NCBI GenBank assembly: GCA_009746045.1
Contig: RPFO01000175.1
Coordinates: forward strand, 1,832,898 to 1,896,897
Length of the DNA stretch: 64,000 bases
Reading direction: 5' to 3'
From: Mesostigma viride
Taxonomy: Eukaryota > Streptophyta > Mesostigmatophyceae > Mesostigmatales > Mesostigmataceae
In this document: piece by piece, positions 52,342 to 60,792 of the stretch
Layout: the number at the start of each line of letters is the position of its first letter
Position numbering within the stretch: position 1 is the stretch's first letter
Position numbers and translations under genes: made by a program
The notes under the pieces: model-generated
What the model saw: only the letters and a program-made list of their open reading frames with translations
Database searches by the model: none
What the model was told of the DNA's origin: nothing

Positions 52342-53940
52342 TCCCTCAGTGCGCTGGAACCTCTCGGCCCTCCTGTGGTCGTGGCGGAGTACCTATACCA
52401 GGCACGTGACCAGCAAGAGGAGGCGGAGGAGGCCGACGTGTACACGGTCACTTCCCCCGGGAGACGTGATGGTCGCAGCTAGTATTGGTGCTTGTGTCAT
52501 TCTACCAAACTAGCTGCGGGCCATTGGTGCCTCTTGCTCATACGTTTCCCGGACGACATCTTCGGACGAGGGGGAAGGGAGGAGTAGAGTTAGTCAACCA
52601 GGTAGAACAGACGCCTGCACCAGATGCAGACGCGTCGGCCCCAGAGGCCAATAACGTAGATAGGAACGACGGGAAGGCCCCAGAGGTCTCCCTGCCTTCT
52701 GCCTTACCTGGAGGTGGCCTTCCGCTGTGGCTGACTCGACATCAGGGGTCTTGCAGACGAGATGGCGAGTTCAGCGCTTGCGCGCGCATCTCCGCACAGG
52801 CAAGACGTGATTCAGCTTGGTGGTCCTCCCTGCATCGACTGCATTGGTCAGTTCTGCACGCGAGCACCTCCCGTAGTCGTTGATGACGGCTGCGGTGATC
52901 CATATTTTTGCCTTTGCTCGGCTGTGGCGTTTACAACGCTGTCACATGATGGCACGTGCGCGCCCCGCGGACCACTGTTGCGAACCCCAATTATTGCGTG
53001 TCCGCGCCACCAGCTAGCTGTGCATGGTCGCGCGCAACGTGTCCGCCACGCGCGTATTACTATCCCAGTTGTGATAAGCATTGGCGGAATTTTATATGCT
53101 GCCGCAGCCCTGCACTAGCGCGGTCGCCAGGGAGGGCAGCGGTGAGAGGGAGATTGATGGATTTGTGGGAAGTGGGGGAGATTCCAGGAAGGATTATGGG
53201 GGTTCATGTTCCTGTTGTTCCAGTCCAGAGATCCGGAGTTTCCAGTCACATTGCCCTGTGATTTGTTAATTCCAGTTTCCAGTGGTGCCTCACGTGATGA
53301 GGTCACGGTATTATGTTGCTTGAGTCGACCGTGAAATGTCATGCTTGACCTGGGGTAGGTAGCCGGCCTTAGGCCAACCTGGACCTGGTTCTTGGTGTAA
53401 GGTCCCGGTAGATAGGACAAACGTGGGAGTCGGAAGGTGGACACTATAGGAATGACTTCGTGGTGGGAAGACAGCCAGCAGGCAAGGTGGAGCGCCCCAC
53501 ACCTATAATGCCAATGGATGCCCTGTACCGTCAGTACTGGGAATATCCCCGCCGTCTGGAGCAGTCTCTAGTCATGGAAGCCCCGCCATGGCGAAAAAGT
53601 CAAACGAGCTGTTCATTCAGGCGACTGTTAACCCACGCGGAGAAGTTTCTGTGGTCAAAACCCGAAAGCCCTCACGTGATAGGATCTGGTTTCCTCCCTT
53701 CGGCCTATAGTAGGGAGATACGTTGACTACGTCAAGACTTGTCCTTGTGCGGCGAGTTTTGGGGGAATTGGTTTTACTGGCCCGTTGGAGAACAAGGGCT
53801 GGGACATAGTACCCCTATGGTCAATCTGATTTTGCCCTGCGTGGCAAGTAGAGTAACCCTGCGTGGTTAGTAGTATGTTTGTTGTGTGCTTTCTCCCTTT
53901 CGTTGTTGGTCCTTACCTGCATGACGGTAGGGACTACCGT
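52342..53940 (+). other. 3' internal region of the gag-only element
   Basis: No RT, integrase or protease motif in any frame. A short acidic frame just after gag (VVVAEYLYQARDQQEEAEE) and a Cys-rich ORF (52762-53118) have no recognised family. 53760-53835 matches 10130-10220 of the sister element. Confidence 0.55.
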
Positions 53941-53960
53941 CCCCCGGGGAGGGGGAGGAG

Positions 53961-54637
53961 TGTTGCGAACCCGACCCTTGGAACGGGCGCAACAATGGAA
54001 TAAATTATGTGTTTTGGTTTGTTGTCATAGTCCGTAGGACTTTGGGACTCATTTCGGGACTTAATTTGGGAATTGTCCCTTGGTCAGGACTTTTGTATGG
54101 AATTATGATAGTTTGTGTGATTCGGACCAGTTATTTTGGGCCTAGGTTGATGTATGCGATCTTCTAGGGGCCGGTGCAGTCGCGCCGCGCTGCGTACTTT
54201 ATAGCTGGTTGAGATATTGTACTCATGCGTGGATTCTGTAGCCTGGCGAGGGTCGATGTCAACCCGAGGATCTTGTGTGGACTGCATGCTTCGTTATTCT
54301 CTGGAAGGTCGGCGCCATGTCGGCGCCACTTGCCAGCTTGGTGGCAGACCTAGGTGAAATTGGTCCGAGGACGAGAGTCTCGTCCTCTTGGTTCGATGAA
54401 TGTAAAGTGCGATGAAGCCTACACATTGAACCTGGGGCACTTATCCATTTGTAATTGGTATTGCTAGCCATTATAAGTGTGTATTAAATAGCTTGGCATC
54501 AAGTCGCGGTGCCAGATATCTCACGACCCCAGTCGTGAAGCGCAATCTGCATTAGGCCACCTTGATTCTTCCTATTACCGGCACAGTTGATCTTTCGCGA
54601 CGTAGCTCAGGCTCGGTGTCTGGGCTGGCACGTTACA
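53961..54637 (+). repeat. 3' LTR
   Basis: 677 bp, apparently identical to 48461-49137, preceded by the purine tract GGGGAGGGGGAGGAG. Confidence 0.95.
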
Positions 54638-56412
54638 GGTTCGATCCCAACCACGGTTTCCGTGAAAGAAAATAAGGTAACAGGGGTTTCTGGGGCATAT
54701 AACGACGAATCCAACCTGTTATCATTTACCTACACCCCTCCTTCCACCACCGTCACACTTGCTACAACGGCAGGCGCTAATCCTACTGCGAGCCCTATCG
54801 CAGTGGCTGCCACTTTCAGTAAGTCCATAGCTGGTTTTTCCATAGACGACATAGTAGTTACCAATGGGACCGCTTCCTCGTTGACAGGCAGTGGTTCATC
54901 TTATACATTCTCGGTCACTCCCGTCGCGGCATACACCCCCACCACTGTTAGCGTGGGAGTGGATGTGGTGGACGGTGGAAACGACGCATCCAATACTCTA
55001 ACATTCACATTGAGCCCTCCACCTATCACGGTCGCTCTATCTACAGCGGCAGGGACGTATCCAACCACAAGCCCCGTCACAATGGATGTCACATTTGACA
55101 AGCCCGTGACTGGGTTTGGTAGCGGGGACATCTACGTGAACAACGGAACAGCGTCGTCGGTAACAGGTACCGGGGCATCGTACCAGTTCGCAGTGACACC
55201 AACCACTCCATATTCCCAGACGATCGTGAGGGTGGTCGATGGCTTGACGGTAGGCGAATTCGGGGTCACAAACGCCGAGTCTAACACGGTCGCGTTCACC
55301 TACTCCCCGCCGCCTACCGTCACCCTCGCGACTTCGGCCGGGGCAACACCGTCCGCGAGCCCAGTCGGCGTGACGGCTACCTTCAGCCGGTCAGTCACTG
55401 GTTTTGCGCTCGGGGACATCGTCGTTACCAACGGGACGGCGTCCAACTTGGTGCAGGTAAACGCGGCGTTTTACACGTTCGACGTGTCAGGAACCTCGAA
55501 CACATTGACGACCGTCAGCGTGGGTGCCAACGCGGCGACAGACTCCGTGTCGGGCCATGGGAACTCGGCGTCTAACTCGCTTACTTTTACGTATACGCCA
55601 GTTTACAACCCCGCAACAGACCCCAATCTGTTCGCGTGGTACGATCCGTCCGACAGCGCCACGGTGTTCAGCGACACGTCGGGCACAACCCAGCAAAACA
55701 CGACAGGTGGGAACGTGATGCGCGTGAACGACAAGGGGCCGAACGGGTACCACGTGACGCAGGCAACTTCCGCCAAGTGCCCGACACTGGATACGGCGGA
55801 GCTGAACTCGAAACGGTCCCTCCGTTTTATTAACTCGCGGTCTGGCTTGTTGGAGTCCGTGAACAATTTCTGGAACGCGGTCGGGGTAAGTGCGAGTGTT
55901 TTTCTAGTCGCCAAACAGCTAACGACTGCAACGTATCCAGAAATAGGGAGTTTTACGGGTATTAGAGGTTATATGCTTGGATCGTCGAACGGCGATTCTT
56001 ACATCATGTCTTATCAGTCAGAGAGCATGATCGTTCTCCTCTTTACTCCCGGTGCTATACGCGACACCGTGAGCACCAGGGCTCAGTTCTTTGACAACAA
56101 GGCACACGTTCTGGCGCTTTCATGCAACAGCAGTACAAACGCCTTTCTCACCCGCTTCGACGGACGACCCGGCTATGGCAGAGTGGGATCGGATCCTATA
56201 CTTGGTTCAGGGAATCTTTCTATTGGAGGAGACACGGCCAACGCGAGTCGTGCTTTTGATGGGTGGATTGGCGAGATCCTTATCTACAACACCGCCAAAA
56301 CGTCAGCGGAGCTTGAGCTGATACGCGGCTACCTCGCAGCCAAGTGGGGGGCACCGTTAACTCCTCCAGCGTAGGCCTCTATAACTAAATATCTATCCAT
56401 ATCATGTAAGCA

Positions 56413-56925
56413 ATGGACTATCCAAATTATTACCAGATAGTACTTGACAGCGAGGCTTCATCGAGTGACAGTGACGTTGACAATGCGGCATTTCGTTTTA
56501 AAATTAAACCAGATCCAAGTGCTCCCATCATTGACGGGGATTGGAGAGGCGGGCTTCACTTTGCGTCCATTGCAGGAATCGAAAGCACCCCCCCTCACGT
56601 GCTCATTGGCTTGGTATCCCCCAGTTTCTTGGGTGGCGAGCACAATTTGGACCAGGGGGTTGTGTTGGGATCAGAAATATGCAAAAAAGCAACAGCAACA
56701 ACGACCACTTTCGACTATTCTTTGATCAATGATCACGCATATTTCAATTTGAGGAATCCACATCTCTTTAGGAACGGGGGCATTCTGGAGATAAGGTTGG
56801 CCCACATAGATAGGGACGTAGGAGACACGGAATATCAAAACGTTGCTGCATACGATTCTTTCGTCTGCGTGTTACAATTTGAGAGGGTGCGAGGTTTTAA
56901 TAAATGCAAATGTCATGGCAAGTAA
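56413..56925 (+). CDS. PLV virion-region protein of unknown function
   Basis: 170 residues from ATG 56413, 38 bp after the fibre stop. The upstream region has two TCTA motifs in AT-rich DNA (56378-56381 and 56393-56396). Probably beta-rich (QIVLDSEASSSDSDVDNAAF; GILEIRLAHIDRDVGD; SFVCVLQFERVRG). It resembles structural proteins that PLVs and Polintons encode beside the capsid genes, but no family is recognised. Intact. Confidence 0.65.
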   Translation: MDYPNYYQIVLDSEASSSDSDVDNAAFRFKIKPDPSAPIIDGDWRGGLHFASIAGIESTPPHVLIGLVSPSFLGGEHNLDQGVVLGSEICKKATATTTTFDYSLINDHAYFNLRNPHLFRNGGILEIRLAHIDRDVGDTEYQNVAAYDSFVCVLQFERVRGFNKCKCHGK

Positions 56926-57118
56926 TTTCTGCGCATCATATATGGGTGGTTGCTTCGGAAAATTCACTCTCGTGGACACTCTAGAATCTTCGTTCAGGCG
57001 CTTGACAAGTGACCCAGTTGATTACTCGCACGCTTACGAGTCTTTTTACCTAAATTCACGTCCCAGAACTCGCCACGTGGTAGAGGCCACCTTAGACTTG
57101 CATCGCTCCGAAATTTAG
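56915..57118 (+). CDS. PLV small protein, 67 residues
   Basis: ATG 56915 overlaps the previous gene end by 11 bp. The product (MASNFCASYMGGCFGKFTLV...) has a short Gly/Cys-rich N-terminal segment, then a charged part. Overlapping start and strand support it; no domain recognised. Confidence 0.5.
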   Translation: MASNFCASYMGGCFGKFTLVDTLESSFRRLTSDPVDYSHAYESFYLNSRPRTRHVVEATLDLHRSEI

Positions 57119-57268
57119 CCAAGTTCGACACTTGTACAAGTCCAGCCACCTTCGCGTCCTGTCCAGGCCGTGCCAGCAGACGTAACGGACCTTGGCACAT
57201 TGTGCACAAATAGGCAAAATCACGTGCAAGTCACGCATCTCACGTTGCCAAGCTCTCTGCCGGTAGCC

Positions 57269-57841
57269 ATGGCTTCCCGAAACGCAGGGCCTTGCGAGAA
57301 GGCGTTGGCAATGCTTGGAAAAATCCTCGATGGTCTCGAGGACGGCCAGACAAAGATATCCGACCAGCTCGCACACCTGACGCACAAGGTCTCCCTTCTT
57401 TCCGGAAACGAAGGTGCTGTTGGAGGCACCGGACCTACCTGCGAGGTCTTCAAGATTCACGACGCCGGATATGACGATGTCGACCGCAAGACGCCAAAAA
57501 TTTGCGTCGAGTGGGTCTACGAGAAGAATGCGGCAAAGCCGAGGAAGGTCGAGGACCGCTGCGAGTGGATTCGCCTCGACCAAGCCGACGGGTGCGTTAA
57601 GATGGTTGACGATTTCCTCAATGGCTTCTCCAAGTCCAAGCGCCAGCCAGGCATTTCCCCCATTGCGCTCTACAGGGCATGGGAGGAGGTAAAGAAGGGT
57701 TTCGAGGACGCAAAGACCGCCACTTCCAATGGCAGGAAGAGGAGCCGCGAGGGAGCGTCAAGCTCCCACGGCCATGGCGACAAGAAGAACTCCGCCTCGT
57801 ACGTGAAGAGCCTGACTGGACACTCCAAGGACAAGGAGTAG
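57269..57841 (+). CDS. PLV right-end protein, coiled coil with basic tail
   Basis: 190 residues from ATG 57269 (the frame is open to 57170, but this ATG has better spacing). A helical N-terminus (KALAMLGKILDGLEDGQTK; SDQLAHLTHKVSLLSG) is followed by a compact middle (KICVEWVYEKNAAKPRKVED) and a basic, serine-rich tail with a nuclear-signal-like GRKRSREG. Last gene before the right TIR. Function unknown. Confidence 0.6.
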   Translation: MASRNAGPCEKALAMLGKILDGLEDGQTKISDQLAHLTHKVSLLSGNEGAVGGTGPTCEVFKIHDAGYDDVDRKTPKICVEWVYEKNAAKPRKVEDRCEWIRLDQADGCVKMVDDFLNGFSKSKRQPGISPIALYRAWEEVKKGFEDAKTATSNGRKRSREGASSSHGHGDKKNSASYVKSLTGHSKDKE

Positions 57842-58112
57842 ATTGTCGTCTTGTTGACGACGGCAACGAGCTTGCCATTTTCGCTCTTGTCGAGCTGATA
57901 ACGAATGTAAACGTGTTATATTTTTTAATGAATTCGTTTATGCAGTATAAAACGCGTCAATATATGCTGAAAACAATTTTCATTTCGTCTCGAATTGCAG
58001 TTCTAACTGCAGGTTAAAAATCCAGAGTAAACCTCTTATGCATCGACACAGGTCGTGTGGGATTCTTGCATAGGTCGTCTGAGTTTCCAGATTAATAAAC
58101 CCTAACACTCTG
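57842..58112. other. Non-coding between last PLV gene and right TIR
   Basis: AT-rich 3' region with no ORF of note; likely transcription termination. Confidence 0.5.
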
Positions 58113-58807
58113 CACACCCCGCCGCGCGGCCCTCGCCGGCTCCCTCACCCTGCGAGGACATGGCGAAAAATTGGGCGGTCTTTTCTTAAGAGTAAGTACG
58201 TGCAATTTTTCGCCACATCCAACAACCCACGCCACCTCAGCGCCGGCCAGTGGGGGGGTGGCGAAAAATTGTCCGTTCTTTCTCTTAAGAGTAACTAAGG
58301 ACAATTTTTCGCCATCACTCTCGCACCTTGACAAAACACCTCCTATGACCCGCGCCAAGGGGTGGCAGGGTGGCGAAAAATTGTCCGTTCTTTCTCTTAA
58401 GAGTAACTAAGGACAATTTTTCGCCATCACTCTCACACCTTGACAAAACACCTCCCATGACCCGCGCCAAGGGGTGGCGGGTGGCGAAAAATTGTCCGTT
58501 CTTTCTCTTAAGAGTAACTAAGGACAATTTTTCGCCATCCTTGTCACACCCCAAACACACCATCACAACTGCCGGGGTGGTGACAGATGCCAGCCTAAAT
58601 ATCACAACCTGGTGAGCAGTGGTGGCAGGGGGGCACTTCTGTTTTTGCAAGTGGTTTAGGGTTTTAGGGTTTAGGGCTTAGGGTGAGACCCATCCTAGGC
58701 CGCGGTCACTATAGGGTCACTATAGGGGTGGCAGATGCCAGCATAAGGGTGGTGCACTTCTCCTAGTCGCGATGACGGAATGATGACGGAATGATGATGG
58801 AAGCTAC
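58113..58807 (-). repeat. PLV right terminal inverted repeat
   Basis: Inverse of 34765-35460, with the four hairpin units, the telomere-like block at 58653-58683 and the outer end GGAAGCTAC next to (TTAA)n. The two TIRs differ at only a few bases (e.g. TCTCGCACC versus TCTCACACC). Confidence 0.95.
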
Positions 58808-58845
58808 TTAATTAATTAATTAATTAATTAATTAACTAATTAATC
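58808..58845. repeat. (TTAA)n at the PLV right junction
   Basis: About nine TTAA units, matching the tail at 34751-34764 on the other side. A target-site duplication cannot be delimited because both sides are the same microsatellite. Confidence 0.9.
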
Positions 58846-58865
58846 CATTCCATCCCGCATGCATG

Positions 58866-59098
58866 TTCCCGGCGGTGTTCCAGGCGGTGAAGGACATCGC
58901 TGCATGCCCAGCCGGCATCTGCTGGCCCGGCCGGCGATGCTCCCTCCAGTGACCTGGGCGGACTTGCTTAAGCATCATACCACCTCCACCACCTCCACCA
59001 TCGCGGCACAGCTCAAGCAACAAGCCCTCGACCTTCGCGAGGAGGCCGACATCACCCAGCGCACTGGCCACAATGTCATCGTCAAGCATACACTTCGA
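58866..59098 (+). mobile_element. ORF1-only retroelement fragment D
   Basis: Internal piece matching 60035-60250 of copy E (TGACCTGGGCGGA...GCTTAAGCA, then ACCACCTCCACC and the Leu-Arg-Glu-rich coiled segment). Diverged and lacking both ends. Confidence 0.65.
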
Positions 59099-59260
59099 CC
59101 ATCCATGGCTGAGCCACGAGCCACGAGATAGCCATGGCTGACGGCGGAGCTCATAACTTTCACGTTTGAGCACCGAATTTAGCCGTGAATATCACAATCG
59201 ACGCGTCTTTCTACGGCGCACATGCTGATATAATTTTTCGCAGCTATTACGCAATATACG

Positions 59261-60666
59261 ATGAGCAAACGCCTCTCGACGCAACGCAGCCTGGCGGCTG
59301 CGCTCGGCAATAAAAATACGTCTGCAGCTCATGCTGCAGCTTCGCCCACCGGCCCAGAGGGCAGCGGCGCCACTAGCCAAGCTCTAGTGGTCGCCCAGCC
59401 CCCTTCCGGGCTCGCCTCGCCAGCAGCGTCGCCTGAACCCAAGCGCAGTCGCCCTGCCGAGCCGACCTGGGAAGCGTTCGACTTTGACGCCAGCCAGTCC
59501 GGCTTTTTTGACAAGCTCAACCACGACAAGATCCTGAGCTACGTGTTTTTCGGATCGTATGCCTCGCTTTTCGAAATGTGCAAGCAACTCTTCCATCAGG
59601 GCCGCCTCACCGATGCTTTCCAGAGGCGCCCCCACACCTTCGACCAAATCCTCCAATGCCGCCGCCCCCACCTTCAGCTACGCGTCCTTTTCTCCCTCCT
59701 TGGCCGCTCCCTCGAGGAGCTTTGGCCCCCCACGCCCCTCACCACCACCTTAACCGAATCCTCCATCCGCTCACTCCTCAAGGAGGCCCTCGAGCATGCA
59801 GCACGTGGCCCCCATCGCTGCAAATGTGGCGGCCATGGGCAGCACGCTGGCTGCCGAGCTTCCCCTCCTCTCCACCATCTCCACCGCCATGCACCTCCGC
59901 CCTCCTCGCCTCCTCCACCGCCACCACCCCCACCTCCGACGCCATCACCGCCCAGCTCCGCGACATCGACCAGCGTCTTAAGGACAACATTGCCATCGCT
60001 ATCGAGGTCCTGCAGAACACCGTAGGCCTCACCGCCCAGGTGGTGAACTGAGGACATCGCCGCCAAGCCAGCCCCTGCTGGCCTGGCCGGCTATGCTCCT
60101 CCCATCACGACCTGGGCGGACATGCTTAAGCAGCATACCACCTCCACCACCCGTCCGCCGTTGCAGCACAGCTCCATGCAGCAGCAACAGCTCGACCTCC
60201 GCCAGGAGGCCGAGCTCGCCAAGCGCAGCCTTAACGTCATACTCAAGAACTTCGACATGGAGGAAGGTGAGAATTCTGAGAAGCTTGCACGTGCGTTTGA
60301 GAGCAAAATCCTTGATCGCATGGGAGTTCTTGGTGGCCCACCGCCTTCCCCGCGCGCGGGATATTAGTAAGGCAGGGGCGCACCCGCTTCTTCTCATCTT
60401 TAAGAGCCCAGCGGACAAGATTTCGTTTCTCAGACGCCGCAAGCGGCTCGAGAACACTCCCTTCACCGTGGACGACGACTTGACCCTGGCGCAGCAACAA
60501 CGGCGACGGGAGCTATGGCCGACCTACCTCCAGCTCCGCCGGCAAACCAAGGCGGGCCAGCCGGTGTACTGGAAGGGGGCGGTCATCTACGTCGGCCACG
60601 TACAAGCCCTGGCACGCGACCCCCTCGACCACCGCGGCCCCAGCGACTCCAGTCGCCCCAGCTTAT
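59261..60666 (+). pseudogene. ORF1p-like protein of copy E
   Basis: N-terminus MSKRLSTQRSLAAAL with an Ala/Pro linker and basic EPKRSRPAEP. A conserved segment follows (KILSYVFFGSYASLFEMCKQ). Helical stretches occur in shifted frames (HVAPIAANVAAMGSTLAAEL; NIAIAIEVLQNTVGLTAQVV), and then the RRM-like end (RRRKRLENTPFTVDDDLTL; RRRELWPTYLQLR; VYWKGAVIYVGH). Several 4-6-bp insertions (near 60050, 60362 and 60600) break the frame relative to copies A and C. Full length would be about 460 residues. Confidence 0.65.
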
Positions 60667-60792
60667 TAGGGGTTCACAGCAGTAGTAGTGTAGAATAGTT
60701 AGACCGTGGCCATATCAAGGAGACAACCAGCGCAGGCCAGAAATCGGGAATTATGTACATGTAAGCCTGCTACAGGCTCTATGCCAGCTGAT

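Larger units (their letters stand above)
48461..54637 (+). mobile_element. Gag-only LTR retrotransposon (TR-GAG-like) in the fibre gene
   Basis: 6,177 bp with 677-bp LTRs (48461-49137 and 53961-54637) that appear identical, and a 5-bp duplication GGTTC (48456-48460 and 54638-54642). The primer-binding site is at 49138, with a purine tract at 53941-53960. It encodes gag but no protease, integrase or RT, so it would need a partner. Same family as 9094-20133. Confidence 0.93.
48210..56374 (+). pseudogene. PLV fibre/adhesin with Ig-like repeats and lectin-like end, split by an LTR element
   Basis: Exonic parts 48210-48460 and 54643-56374 are collinear and in frame (251 + 1732 bp, 660 codons with no stop) once the LTR element and one target duplication are discounted. 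Four tandem ~85-residue repeats share a TF-x-K/E-x-V-T-GF-x-x-x-DI-x-V-x-NGTAS pattern, as in bacterial Ig-like adhesin domains. The C-terminal ~245 residues (from DPNLFAWYDPSDSATVFSD to LELIRGYLAAKWG) resemble concanavalin/LamG-like folds. Such proteins usually bind host surface glycans. Gene order (after MCP) suits a spike. The insertion makes it non-functional here. Confidence 0.8.
34765..58807. mobile_element. Endogenous Polinton-like virus (PLV)
   Basis: Bounded by ~696-bp terminal inverted repeats and set in (TTAA)n. It encodes the PLV hallmark set: double-jelly-roll major capsid, penton-type minor capsid, A32/FtsK-type packaging ATPase, AEP primase-helicase and tyrosine recombinase. 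Genes from 35579 to 42437 run left and those from 42462 to 57841 run right. Without the LTR element (48461-54637 plus one TSD) it is about 17.9 kb, in the normal PLV range. No PolB or adenovirus-type protease is visible. Several structural genes carry frameshifts and one 25-N gap is present. Confidence 0.93.

Noticed and set aside
57092-57583. 163-codon minus ORF
   Set aside because: Antisense shadow of the 57269-57841 gene.
34765-58807. Classical Maverick/Polinton or adintovirus
   Set aside because: No protein-primed PolB, retrovirus-type integrase or adenovirus-type protease is visible; a tyrosine recombinase and AEP primase-helicase fit PLVs better.
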